This document shows, piece by piece, positions 1-8,044 of a stretch of DNA of 64,000 nucleotides. The number at the start of each line of letters is the position of its first letter. Positions within the stretch are counted from its first letter, which is position 1. The position numbers were made by a program, and so were the translations under genes. The notes below the pieces were generated by a model. The model made no database searches. It was given only the letters and a program-made list of their open reading frames with translations, and was not told where the DNA came from. The DNA is from Streptomyces sp. NBC_00510 (GTDB lineage Bacteria > Actinomycetota > Actinomycetes > Streptomycetales > Streptomycetaceae): positions 806,001 through 870,000 of the forward strand of contig CP107851.1 in NCBI GenBank assembly GCA_036013505.1, read 5' to 3'.

Positions 1-861
1 CACCTCGGGTTGCGGGACGAAGGGACGGACGAGCACGTTGGGCGGCAACGGGCCCAGCGCGGAGGGGTCGGTGCGTCCGGTGGAGACGACGGCGGTGCCA
101 CCCACTGTCGCCAGCGCGGTGGCGAGGGTGCGCAGCAGGTGCGGGTCGGCGTTGAACACCGTGCCCAGCGACGCGTACACCACGGGGTCCCGCAGCCGGC
201 CGGTGGGGAAGGTGGGGTCGGCCGGGCGGGCGCCGATGCTGGGGCCGACGAACCGGTAGGTCCCGTCGAAGCGTTCGGCCTGGGGCTGGAACGCCCGTGA
301 GGTGAAGACGAGGTTGAGCGGCTGGCGGATGTTGCCCAGGTCGATCGGGGGCAGTCCGTGGGTGTCGTAGTGGTGGCGCAGGTCCTGGCGCGACCGCAGG
401 TAGCCCCGGACGCTGCGTGGGCGGGCCGCGGCGGCGGTCAGCAGGTCCCAGGAGCCGCGGGTGGGGCTCGGCACGTCCCGGTTGAACGCGAAGGTGGTGA
501 ACGACGAGGCGGCGGGCACGCCGAGTTCACGGGCGGCGACCGCGCCCCACAGGCAGGCGTTGTCGTGGACGATCAGGTGCGGGCGGATGCGGCGCAGTTC
601 GGCGAGCACCGCGGGCAGCAGGCCGACGGCACTGCGGGCGAGCCCCTCCAGCAACGTGACCGGTGTCGGCGGATCGGGGAGCGGCTGGTCGCCGCCGGGG
701 TAGAGGTACACCTCGGCGCCGGCGGCCTCGATCTCCTCACGGAACGCGGCCGAGGTGTGGTAGGTGACGCGGTGGCCGCGCCGGACGAGCTCGGCGACCA
801 CGGGCAGTGTCGGGCTGACCCGGCCGTGCATGGCGACGTTGAGGAACGCGATGGTGCTCAC
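1..861 (-). CDS. MGT-family glycosyltransferase, partial at window edge
   Basis: GT-B glycosyltransferase of the macrolide/antibiotic-inactivating type, which transfers a sugar from an NDP-sugar to a small hydrophobic acceptor in the cytoplasm. The visible 287 codons start with GTG (STIAFLNVAMHGRVSPTLPVV), the usual N-terminal Rossmann start with a conserved His. They run through the interdomain region (VVYASLGTVFNADP) to FVPQPEV at the edge. The C-terminal donor-site motif expected around HGGxNS lies outside the window, so integrity cannot be judged. The start codon overlaps the stop of the patatin gene as GTGA, with a GGGGGCC purine stretch upstream, so the two are probably translationally coupled. 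A resistance or natural-product tailoring role is inference. Confidence 0.88.
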   Translation of the reverse strand, partial: MSTIAFLNVAMHGRVSPTLPVVAELVRRGHRVTYHTSAAFREEIEAAGAEVYLYPGGDQPLPDPPTPVTLLEGLARSAVGLLPAVLAELRRIRPHLIVHDNACLWGAVAARELGVPAASSFTTFAFNRDVPSPTRGSWDLLTAAAARPRSVRGYLRSRQDLRHHYDTHGLPPIDLGNIRQPLNLVFTSRAFQPQAERFDGTYRFVGPSIGARPADPTFPTGRLRDPVVYASLGTVFNADPHLLRTLATALATVGGTAVVSTGRTDPSALGPLPPNVLVRPFVPQPEV

Positions 862-1799
862 AGAAGGCCCCCTGGTACGCGAGGAATTGCCCCGGCCGGT
901 CCGGCCGGCGCCGGCGGAGGGACGTCGGTCCGGTACAGGCCCGGTCCACTGAGGCTGAGCCCGTCGAGGAAGTCCGCCGCGGTGCGGTGCGCGGTGCTGA
1001 TCAGCCGCTCGGAGTGGCCGAAGTCCCAGGGCGCGGGCCAGGTCTCGACGCCGGTCGGCAGTACGACGGTCGGGATGTGCCGGGACACCTCGTGCAGGTC
1101 GCGCTCGATCTGATGGCGCATCAGCAGCAGTCCGGCCCTGGCTGCGACCGCACCGGCCGCTCGCCGCCGGGCGGCCGGGACCGGCGGCGAGCTCTCGGGC
1201 CCGGTCGACAGCGCCACGACGCTGGCCGCTCCCGCCTGCAGGGCCGCCAGTACGGGGAGGTAGGCGATCACCCCGCCGTCGACGAGCGTCCTGTGCTCGC
1301 GATCGACCGGGGGCAGGATGCCGGGGACGGCCGCGCTGGCCAGCAGGGCGGACTCCAGGTCGCCGTGGTCGAGCAGCGCGGGGGCGCCGGTGTCCAGGTC
1401 CATGGCGACCGCGGTGAACGGGATGGGAAGTTCCTCGATCCGGGACGGCAGCCCCGACCGCGAGATCAGCCGGCGCAGACCGCGATCGGCGAAGACGCTG
1501 GCCCGTGAGGGGGGGTACCCGAGCGGGTACACCTCACGGCGGCGCAACTGGGTCCACACACTGTCCAGCCATGCCGCCGAGCCGTCGGGGTGGGCGGCCG
1601 CGATCGCCCCCAGCAGCGCGCCCACCGAGGTTCCGACGATCATGTCGGGGACGAATCCGCGCTCTTCCAGCGCGTATGCCGCACCGACGTGTGCCGCTCC
1701 GAACACGCCGCCGGCGCCCACCGCCGCGGCCACGGGACGGGGAAGGGCAGCCAGGGCCGCCGACGTGGACTGCGGTTTCCCGCCACGAGCAGTCCTCAT
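858..1799 (-). CDS. Patatin-like phospholipase
   Basis: 313-aa serine lipid acyl hydrolase of the patatin/RssA type. The visible catalytic dyad is the nucleophile elbow GTSVGALLG (Ser near residue 62) and the Asp of VDGGVIAYLP. The oxyanion loop is the Gly-rich GAGGVFGAAHVGAAYALEER segment. No signal peptide is evident, so it is probably cytoplasmic or membrane associated. ATG at 1799 was chosen because GAGGTGG precedes it at the right spacing; an in-frame start about 30 bases upstream is possible. It is first in a two-gene operon with the glycosyltransferase. A perfect inverted repeat 148 bp upstream matches the site before the neighbouring MarR gene, suggesting control by that regulator. 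Confidence 0.9.
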   Translation of the reverse strand: MRTARGGKPQSTSAALAALPRPVAAAVGAGGVFGAAHVGAAYALEERGFVPDMIVGTSVGALLGAIAAAHPDGSAAWLDSVWTQLRRREVYPLGYPPSRASVFADRGLRRLISRSGLPSRIEELPIPFTAVAMDLDTGAPALLDHGDLESALLASAAVPGILPPVDREHRTLVDGGVIAYLPVLAALQAGAASVVALSTGPESSPPVPAARRRAAGAVAARAGLLLMRHQIERDLHEVSRHIPTVVLPTGVETWPAPWDFGHSERLISTAHRTAADFLDGLSLSGPGLYRTDVPPPAPAGPAGAIPRVPGGLL

Positions 1800-1946
1800 G
1801 ATCCACCTCTTTTCGCCAAGGCACCGCATCGGAGGGGTTGAGCGGGCCTGTACCCGGCGGCCCCGCGGATGCGGTCAGGACGGCGGGCGCTCCCGCGCCC
1901 ACCGGGCATCCCTGGGGGCCACCCGGACCATTTTCGTTACATCTAC

Positions 1947-1968
1947 GACGGTATCACTTAATACCGTC
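1947..1968. promoter_or_regulatory. Candidate MarR operator before the patatin operon
   Basis: Perfect 8-bp inverted repeat GACGGTAT-N6-ATACCGTC. Read on the minus strand it matches the site at 2606-2627 at 17 of 22 positions, including the core AGTGATACCG. It is AT-rich against its surroundings and lies in the leader/promoter region of the leftward patatin-glycosyltransferase operon. Binding by the adjacent MarR protein is inferred from the shared motif. Confidence 0.7.
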
Positions 1969-2036
1969 TTATGTGCGACTAATGGTTAAGATGTCTCGCC
2001 GGCCGGCGCCGGCGCCATCCGCGGGTGAACGACGAA

Positions 2037-2064
2037 AGCCGCGTGGCGGGCGCACCACGCGGCT
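2037..2064 (-). terminator. Hairpin terminator after the MarR gene
   Basis: 10-bp perfect stem AGCCGCGTGG / CCACGCGGCT with an 8-nt loop, 24 bases past the MarR stop. It has no U-tract, as is usual for Streptomyces terminators. The remaining stretch from 1800 to 2036 holds only leader sequence and the operator; I see no gene there. Confidence 0.7.
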
Positions 2065-2087
2065 GGACGGTCTTCGCTACGGCAGGC

Positions 2088-2573
2088 TTACGCCTCGCCG
2101 CCGTCGGGATAGGCGAACCGGGTCAGCAGGTCCTTCAACCGCTCGGTCTCACCGGGACCCAGTTCGGCGACCAGATGCTCGGCCAGGGGCACCGCCGCCA
2201 CGTGGGCCGCGTCGAACAGCTCGACGCCCGCGGGCGTGATCTCCACCGCCCGCACCCTCCTGTCCCCCGGAACGGATTTGCGCACGGCGAGCCCCTTGCG
2301 CTCCAGGTCGTCCACGACCCGCATGATCCCCGCCTTGTCCGACCCGGTCGCCGCGGCCAGGTCCCGCTGCACCGTGGGTCCGCGGTCGACCAGCACCATC
2401 AGCACGGCGAAATGCCGCACCTCGATGCCGAGCGGCCGGAGCGCCTCCCCCATCACCGCGCCCGCGCGCCAGTGCGCGCGGCGCAGCAGCAGCCCCAGGG
2501 CGAACGGGGAGGTGTCCCCGGGTCGGTCGGTCGCACGCGGGGCGCTGGTTCCACGAGGGGCGTCGGCAGTCAT
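2088..2573 (-). CDS. MarR-family transcriptional regulator
   Basis: 161-aa winged-helix repressor. An N-terminal helix (LLLRRAHWRAGAVMGEALRP) is followed by the HTH (TVQRDLAAATGSDKAGIMRVV), the wing with the DRR signature (KSVPGDRRVRAVEITPAG) and a C-terminal dimerisation helix. The promoter contains a near-palindrome at 2606-2627. A TAATGT -10-like box sits six bases before the ATG, so the mRNA may be leaderless. The same operator occurs before the patatin/glycosyltransferase operon. I infer a ligand-responsive repressor of itself and that operon; the effector is unknown. Confidence 0.9.
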   Translation of the reverse strand: MTADAPRGTSAPRATDRPGDTSPFALGLLLRRAHWRAGAVMGEALRPLGIEVRHFAVLMVLVDRGPTVQRDLAAATGSDKAGIMRVVDDLERKGLAVRKSVPGDRRVRAVEITPAGVELFDAAHVAAVPLAEHLVAELGPGETERLKDLLTRFAYPDGGEA

Positions 2574-2605
2574 GTACGCACATTACCAGCCATCTACTCG
2601 TTCGA

Positions 2606-2627
2606 GACCGTATCGAGTGATACCGAA
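2606..2627. promoter_or_regulatory. Candidate MarR autoregulatory operator
   Basis: Near-palindrome built on GACCGTAT and GTGATACCG, 33 bp upstream of the MarR start codon. It shares 17 of 22 bases with the reverse complement of the site at 1947-1968, which supports a common binding protein. Confidence 0.65.
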
Positions 2628-2705
2628 CCTCGCTCCGGGCGCCCGCCGCGCCACCGGAGGCTGCGCGTACGCTCGGTGCAGTCACCAGCGATCAGGAGGT
2701 GGGCG

Positions 2706-3212
2706 GTGCGGCGGGCGTATCTGCTGTGGACGGTTGCGGCGGCCGGATTCGCCGTGGACCAGGTCACGAAGGCGATCGCCGCGGTGGTCGTCGAGGGCCA
2801 CGAACCCCGGCACGCCCTGGGTGGCACGGTGACCTTCACCGCCTTCCGGAACTCCGGGGCGGCCGGCTCCTTCGCTCCCCGCGCGACCCTGCTCTTCACC
2901 CTCGTGGCGGTCGTCGCGCTCGTGGCCATCGCGCGGGTCGCCGGCTCCGTACGCTCCACGGGCTGGGCGGTCGGCCTCGGGCTGATCTTCGCGGGTGCCG
3001 GCGGGAACCTCGCCGACCGCGTCTTCCGCACCCCCGGGTTCGGCCGGGGAGCCGTGCTGGACTTCATCCAGATCGGCGATTCCGGGATCTTCAACCTCGC
3101 CGATCAGTGCATCACGGCCGGCGCCGTGATCGTCCTCATCCAGGCCTTCCGCGGCGTCCCGCTGCGTGCCGCCGTCACGGGCGGCGTCGGGGGCCAGGCA
3201 CTGGAGCGGTAG
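2706..3212 (+). CDS. lspA: Lipoprotein signal peptidase II (LspA)
   Basis: 168-aa membrane aspartyl protease that cleaves the signal peptide of diacylglyceryl-modified prolipoproteins at the outer face of the membrane. Three to four hydrophobic segments are visible. Both catalytic-Asp motifs are present: NLADRVF and FNLADQC. The NSGAAGSF segment matches the conserved NxGxxF region. GTG at 2706 was chosen because AGGAGG lies six bases upstream and the first membrane helix follows directly. Streptomyces often carry more than one lspA; this short, isolated copy may be an accessory one. It is convergent with the HxlR gene, with a shared hairpin between. Confidence 0.92.
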   Translation: MRRAYLLWTVAAAGFAVDQVTKAIAAVVVEGHEPRHALGGTVTFTAFRNSGAAGSFAPRATLLFTLVAVVALVAIARVAGSVRSTGWAVGLGLIFAGAGGNLADRVFRTPGFGRGAVLDFIQIGDSGIFNLADQCITAGAVIVLIQAFRGVPLRAAVTGGVGGQALER

Positions 3213-3225
3213 CGGCGACGGGGCG

Positions 3226-3246
3226 CGGCGCACGGTGTGCGCCGCG
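3226..3246. terminator. Bidirectional hairpin between lspA and the HxlR gene
   Basis: 9-bp perfect stem GCGGCGCAC / GTGCGCCGC with a 3-nt loop, between two convergent stop codons. It can serve both genes. Confidence 0.65.
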
Positions 3247-3251
3247 GCGCG

Positions 3252-3617
3252 TCACGCCGTCAGCCGGATCTCCTCGCCGGAGGGAGCCTCCTCGCCCTGC
3301 GGGGGAAGCCAGGACTCGGCCCACTTCGAGATCTCCCGGACGACCTCCTCCAGCGCGCGGCCCTTGTCGGTGAGGCGGTACTCGATGGTCACCGGGGTCG
3401 TCGGGAGTACGTGGCGTTCGATGACGCCTTCCTGCTCGAAGCGCTTGAGGCGGTCCGAGAGCAGCTTGTCGGTGATGTCGGGGATGGCGTCGCTGATCTG
3501 GCGGAAGTGCGTCGCGCCCCGGAGCAGCTCACGCAGGATCACCCCTGCCCACCGGCGGCCGATCATCTCGACGGCCAGGTGGTACCGGGGGCAGAAGTCG
3601 GGCTCGTAGCTGCTCAT
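3252..3617 (-). CDS. HxlR-family winged-helix regulator
   Basis: 121-aa HxlR/YybR-type regulator. It has the family's early Cys (PDFCPRYHLAVEMIG), the motif GRRWAGVILRELLRGATHF, the recognition region DITDKLLSDRLKRFEQEGVI and the wing (VEYRLTDKG-like IEYRLTDKGRALE). It is divergent from an Old Yellow Enzyme gene, a classic arrangement in which HxlR proteins sense electrophiles or redox stress through the conserved Cys. ATG at 3617 gives family length; an in-frame upstream start at 3680 would put the operator repeats inside the coding region and is less likely. Confidence 0.9.
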   Translation of the reverse strand: MSSYEPDFCPRYHLAVEMIGRRWAGVILRELLRGATHFRQISDAIPDITDKLLSDRLKRFEQEGVIERHVLPTTPVTIEYRLTDKGRALEEVVREISKWAESWLPPQGEEAPSGEEIRLTA

Positions 3618-3632
3618 ACCAGCAAGCTTACC

Positions 3633-3713
3633 AATGGATAGCGGCTTGCCGACAGGAGTGGGCTCTGTTAGCTTTCCCATGGCCAGCCGCTTTCTAATGG
3701 ATAGCCCCTATCC
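3633..3713. promoter_or_regulatory. Repeated operator elements between HxlR and OYE genes
   Basis: The 10-mer AATGGATAGC occurs at 3633-3642 and 3696-3705, exactly 63 bp apart (about six helical turns). The second copy is part of a perfect inverted repeat, GGATAG-CCC-CTATCC, at 3699-3713. The position in the divergent promoter region fits HxlR binding sites. Confidence 0.6.
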
Positions 3714-3756
3714 CTCAGGGGTGGCGCATTCTCCACCGGACAAGGACAGACCTGAG

Positions 3757-4219
3757 ATGACCGCACCGTTCGAGCCCATCACCGTCGGGGAAACCCGGGT
3801 CCCCCACCGGATCTTCATGTCGCCCATGACGCGCAACCGCGCGACCGTCGAGGGCGGACTGGCCACCGACGCCATGGTCGACTACTACGTGCAGCGGGCC
3901 GGGGCGGCCGCGCTGATCACCACCGAGGGCACCCAGCCCAGCCGGGTCGGCCAGGGCTACCTCGCGACCCCCGGCCTGCACAGCGACGAGCAGGTGGCCG
4001 CCTGGCGCACCCTGACCGACGCCGTGCACGCGGCGGGCGGCACGATCTTCGCCCAGATCATGCACGCCGGACGGATCGGCCACCGGGACCTGACGGGCCT
4101 GGTCCCGGTCGCGCCCTCCGCCGTACAGGCGCCCGGCGTCACGTACACCGCCGAGGGACCCAAGGAGCACGACGTCCCGCGCGAACTGACCGACGCGGAG
4201 ATCCTCGGGACCATCGCCG
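3757..4219 (+). pseudogene. Truncated Old Yellow Enzyme (NADH:flavin oxidoreductase)
   Basis: The N-terminal part of an OYE-family FMN enzyme, starting ATG at 3757 (TAPFEPITVGETRVPHRIFM). It keeps family landmarks: PMTRNRAT, the TEGTQPSRVGQGY region, FAQIMHAGRIGH (with the His of the active-site area), and ends in LTDAEILGTIAG. Homology then stops near codon 154, where a full enzyme of about 360 residues would continue through the HGANGYLL and FMN-phosphate regions. The frame stays open only because it runs antiparallel-free through the next gene in a non-coding frame. About 180 bases of unrelated sequence separate the break from the FUSC gene. I read it as a deletion remnant that cannot bind FMN properly. 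Confidence 0.75.
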
Positions 4220-4396
4220 GTGTAGCCCCGCCCGTCGCCGCCGTAGACCCCGCCCGCGTGCCGCCCCACGGGCGGCCCGCCGCAGCCGGACGCGCCGGGC
4301 GGCTCCCTCCCCGGGACACGCCGGGCGCTCTGGTAGGACTCGTCCCACGGCGCGGGCGGGGCACGGGTTCCATCGCCGTCCGGACGTTCGGAGGCC

Positions 4397-6364
4397 ATGA
4401 GGTTGCCCCACTTCCCAGCTCGCCGTGCCGGTGGCCTCCTGCACGAGGCCCTGCGCTCCGGCGGCGGGCCCGGCTACCGGTACGCCGCCGGGCTGCGCGC
4501 CGCGGTGAGCATGGGCATCCCCCTGACCGCCGGGGCCGCCACGGGCCACCTGCCGTGGGGGCTGACCGCCACCATGGGTGCCTTCACCGCCGTCTACGGT
4601 GCGAAGGAGCCCTACGGCAGGCGGGCGGTGCTCCTGGCCGGGGTGGGGGCGGGCTTCGTGCTGTCCGTCGCCGCCGGGTCGCTGGCCGGGGGCAGGATCT
4701 GGCTCGCGCCCGTCGTGATCGGCCTCGTCGGCGCGGTCGCCACCTACGTCTGCGACGCGCTGCGGATCGGGCCACCGGGTGGCTACCTCTTCGCCCTCGC
4801 CTGCGCCATGTCCACCCCTCTGCCCGTCGACGCGGCGGCGATCGGGCAGCGGGTCACGCTGACCGTGGCCGGTGCCGCCTGCGCCTGGCTGGTCTCGATG
4901 TCGGGATGCCTGATCGACCGCCACGGGCCGGAGACCAGGGCGGTCGCCGACGCCTACGACCAGCTCGCCGCCTACCTCGACGCGATCGGCGGCCCCCGCC
5001 AGGACGCCGCCCAGCACCAGGCGGCCATCGCACTGCGCAGCGCCTGGTACGCCGTCGCGGCCCCACCCCAGCCCCTGGGCCGGGCGACCGGCCGGGCACG
5101 GCTGCGACCGGCCGTGCGGCAGGCCCACCACGTGTTCGCCGCCGCCGTCCGCGCCGCCGCCGCATCCCCTGCGCCGCTCCCCGACGACCTCGCCGGGGCG
5201 CTGCGCCGCACCGCCGACTGCCTCCGCCACCGGCGTACGCCCCTGCCACCCCCGGCCCACGGGCCCGGCGGGGAGCCGGCCGCGCGTCGCGTCGTGCGCG
5301 GCGAGGTCGACCGGGCGGTACGCGATGCCGCGTCGGGGGCGCCGCCGGACGACGAGGGGGAACTCCTCGAACCGTCCAGCGCCACACGGCTGCTCGCCTC
5401 GGCCAGGAAACGGCACTCGCTGGTCCTGCCCGCCGCGCTGCGCGTCGGATCGGGCGCCGTCATCGCCGGCTGGCTCGCCCACGCGTGCGGACTCGCGCAG
5501 CCCTACTGGGCCTCCGGCGCCGCCATCGTCGTCCTGCAGGGCGCCAACGTCACCACCGTGATCCGGCGCGGTCTGCAACGCGGCACCGGCACCGCCGCCG
5601 GGGTCCTGCTCGGCGGCGCCGTCCTGGCCTTCCACCCCGGCCCGCCCGCGCTGGTGGCGGCAGTGATGCTGGCCCAGTTCGCCGCGGAAGCCGTCCTGGC
5701 CCACAACTACGCCCTCGGCGTCGCCTTCATCACCCCCCTGTCGCTGTTCCTGACCGAGGCCGCGCAGCCGGCGCTGCCCGTGAGCCACCTCGTGACCGCC
5801 CGCCTCCTCGACACCGTGTGCGGCTGTGCCGTCGGCGTGGCCGCGGGACTCACGCTCTGGCGGCGCACCTCGACCGTCCGGCTCCCGAGCGCCCTCGCCC
5901 AGGTCATCCGTGCGGAAGGCACGGCCTGGCACCTGAACCTCACCGCCGGCGACGCCGCCGGGCACAGCGCCGCCGCCACGGCCCGGCACCGTCTGCGCAC
6001 CGACCTGATCAACCTCCGGGCGGTCGCCGACAGCGCCGCCGGCGACCGCCCCGCCCCCTGCGAACTCGCCCGGCTCTGGCCCGCGATCGCCGCCACCCAG
6101 CAACTCGGCTACCTGGCCATCTCCACCACCCGCCCGCTGCCCCCGAAGGCGCGGCCCGGCCCCGACGACGCCGCCCGCGTCCGGCGTGCCTTCGACACCC
6201 TCGCCACCTCGGCCGCCACCGTCACCCCGCCCCCGCCCCTCGACCTGCCCCGCCTTCCGGCGCCCGACCGCCTGGACGCCGCTCTGCACGGCCTCCACAG
6301 CGCCCTGAGCACACCGCAGGCCGAGGAATGCGGCTGCCGGCCGCTACGGCGCGGGCACCGCTGA
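4397..6364 (+). CDS. FUSC-family membrane protein (aromatic acid exporter-like)
   Basis: 655-aa protein with the duplicated FUSC layout. A first block of about five membrane helices (residues 30-170: AAVSMGIPLTAGAATG, VVIGLVGAVATYVCDAL) is followed by a soluble stretch of about 190 residues and a second membrane block (residues 350-490: VGSGAVIAGWLAHACG, LLDTVCGCAVGVAAGLTLW) and a helical cytoplasmic tail. Related proteins (fusaric acid resistance, AaeB, YccS/YhfK) export aromatic acids or are uncharacterised. It lies where an OYE operon partner could be, but the OYE gene is broken. Its last 21 bases overlap the convergent oxidoreductase gene. Confidence 0.85.
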   Translation: MRLPHFPARRAGGLLHEALRSGGGPGYRYAAGLRAAVSMGIPLTAGAATGHLPWGLTATMGAFTAVYGAKEPYGRRAVLLAGVGAGFVLSVAAGSLAGGRIWLAPVVIGLVGAVATYVCDALRIGPPGGYLFALACAMSTPLPVDAAAIGQRVTLTVAGAACAWLVSMSGCLIDRHGPETRAVADAYDQLAAYLDAIGGPRQDAAQHQAAIALRSAWYAVAAPPQPLGRATGRARLRPAVRQAHHVFAAAVRAAAASPAPLPDDLAGALRRTADCLRHRRTPLPPPAHGPGGEPAARRVVRGEVDRAVRDAASGAPPDDEGELLEPSSATRLLASARKRHSLVLPAALRVGSGAVIAGWLAHACGLAQPYWASGAAIVVLQGANVTTVIRRGLQRGTGTAAGVLLGGAVLAFHPGPPALVAAVMLAQFAAEAVLAHNYALGVAFITPLSLFLTEAAQPALPVSHLVTARLLDTVCGCAVGVAAGLTLWRRTSTVRLPSALAQVIRAEGTAWHLNLTAGDAAGHSAAATARHRLRTDLINLRAVADSAAGDRPAPCELARLWPAIAATQQLGYLAISTTRPLPPKARPGPDDAARVRRAFDTLATSAATVTPPPPLDLPRLPAPDRLDAALHGLHSALSTPQAEECGCRPLRRGHR

Positions 6365-7990
6365 ACCCGCCCGGGCCCGGCGGTGTCCCCTCCGCCGCCG
6401 GGCGTCCTTCAGTACCCGACGGGCGGCGAGCAGGCCCGACGTGGCGTTGTTCCCCGCGCCCGGCCAGGTCGCGGCACCGGTCAGGTACAGGCCGGGGACC
6501 GCCGTGCGGTAGCCGCCGTGCCCGGGCATCGGCCGGAACAGGAAGTTCTGCGCCAGGTGGTGGCTGCCCCCGGTGCTGTCCCCGCCCACCAGGTTGGGAT
6601 CGGCCGCTTCCAGGTCCTGCGGGGTGTACGCGGTGACGTGGGCGATCCGCGCCCGGGTGCCGGGCGCGTAGCGCTCCAGCTTGGCCAGTACCCGGTCCGT
6701 CATCGCCTCGGCGACGTCCGGCCAGTGGGTCTGCCCGATCGTGCCCGCCGCGTCACCACGGATGCGGGTGGGCATCGTCCGGACCTGGATCCACACCACG
6801 TGGCGGCCCGCGGGGGCGCGTGTCGGATCCACGGCCGAGGTCTGCCCGACGATCAGCAGCGGGTCCGCGGGCAGCAGCCCCGCCTGGGACTCGGTGTAGG
6901 TGCGCGCCAGGTCGTCGACGTACGGCGCCACATGGACGTACCCGAAACCGGCCAGCTCCTCCCCCGCCGCCCACGGCAGCGGGCCGTCGAGCGCGAGGTG
7001 CAGCATCAGCGTGCCCGGGCCGTACAGGAAGCGGTCCGCCGTACGGCGCACCTGCTCCGGCACCTCCTCCGGTTCCAGCAGGTGCCGGTACAGCGCGGTT
7101 GGAGCGGTGTTGGCGATCACCGCGCGCCGCGCGGTGATCGTGCCGCCGTCCGCCGTGCGCGCGCCGACGGCACGTCCGTCACGGCACAGCACGCGCTCGA
7201 CCTCCACACCGGTGCGGACCTCGCCGCCGTGGTCGGCGAGTACGGCGGCGAGCGCCTGCGGCAGCCGCTGCGCGCCGCCCTCGACGACCGACATGCCGTT
7301 CTCCATGTCCGCGAAGAGTTCCAGGAGGGGGAACATCGCCCCTCCGGACACGTCGGGGGCGAAGTCCAGGTGCATGCCCCAGCAGGCTGCCATCGCCTGC
7401 GCCTCGCGTGTGGCGAACCAGACCTCGCCCAGCTCCCGGGTGCTCATGAGCAGCGTGTGCGCGAGGTCGCCCGCGCCCCGCACGCCGTGGTGGCGCAGCA
7501 GGCTCAGCACCTGGCGTGCCGCCGACCGCGACGGCAACGCGGATCCGTAGAGCGCGAACAGGTACGGCGCGAACCGCTGGTACTCGCGGTACAGGCCGGC
7601 GAAGCCGTCGGCGTCCCCGGCGTCGTGGGCCGCGAGCTCCTCCATCGTGCGCGCGTAGTCGCCGTACACCCGGACGCTGCGGCCCTCGGGGAAGACGTTG
7701 GCGTAGGGGCGGTCCGTGGTGCGGAACCGCAGCCCGTGGTGCGCCAGTTCGGCGCCGAAGTCGGCGTACGCCCGGGAGCCGAGGAAGAGGTTCTGGTTGG
7801 TGGAGTACAGGTCGTGCACGAACCCGGGCAGCGTCACCTCGCCACCGGCGATCGCACCGCCCACGGCGGCGTTGCGCTCCAGCACGGCCACCGACCACCC
7901 CGCCCGCGCCAGGTACAGGGCCGCCACCAGGCCGTTGTGGCCGCCGCCGACGACGACCGCGTCGTACGCGCGGGAGTCGGCGGCCGTCAT
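6344..7990 (-). CDS. CrtI/PYROXD2-like FAD-dependent oxidoreductase
   Basis: 548-aa flavoprotein of the phytoene desaturase/amine oxidase superfamily. An N-terminal ADP-binding fold, VVVGGGHNGLVAALYLARAG, is followed by the acidic residue in VLERNAAVGGA. The C-terminal FAD signature is PGLYLTGAATWPGAGNNATSG. The first helix region (FVHDLYSTNQNLF) is typical of the NAD(P)/FAD-dependent oxidoreductases annotated near phytoene dehydrogenase, not of true carotenoid desaturases. No crt neighbours are seen. ATG at 7990 has GGGGAGGG six bases upstream; an in-frame TTG at 8032 is the alternative. It follows the SpoIIE gene by about 50 bases and may be cotranscribed with it. Confidence 0.88.
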   Translation of the reverse strand: MTAADSRAYDAVVVGGGHNGLVAALYLARAGWSVAVLERNAAVGGAIAGGEVTLPGFVHDLYSTNQNLFLGSRAYADFGAELAHHGLRFRTTDRPYANVFPEGRSVRVYGDYARTMEELAAHDAGDADGFAGLYREYQRFAPYLFALYGSALPSRSAARQVLSLLRHHGVRGAGDLAHTLLMSTRELGEVWFATREAQAMAACWGMHLDFAPDVSGGAMFPLLELFADMENGMSVVEGGAQRLPQALAAVLADHGGEVRTGVEVERVLCRDGRAVGARTADGGTITARRAVIANTAPTALYRHLLEPEEVPEQVRRTADRFLYGPGTLMLHLALDGPLPWAAGEELAGFGYVHVAPYVDDLARTYTESQAGLLPADPLLIVGQTSAVDPTRAPAGRHVVWIQVRTMPTRIRGDAAGTIGQTHWPDVAEAMTDRVLAKLERYAPGTRARIAHVTAYTPQDLEAADPNLVGGDSTGGSHHLAQNFLFRPMPGHGGYRTAVPGLYLTGAATWPGAGNNATSGLLAARRVLKDARRRRGHRRARAGSAVPAP

Positions 7991-8044
7991 CGCCCCGCCC
8001 TCCCCGTGCCGCGTGTCCTCCCGCTTCGCCAAGGGGTCATGGGA

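Noticed and set aside
3634..6636. A 1000-codon open frame on the plus strand running from before the OYE start through the FUSC gene
   Set aside because: Only its first part (3757-4219) is OYE-like; the rest is Arg/Pro-rich out-of-frame sequence over a well-supported FUSC gene.
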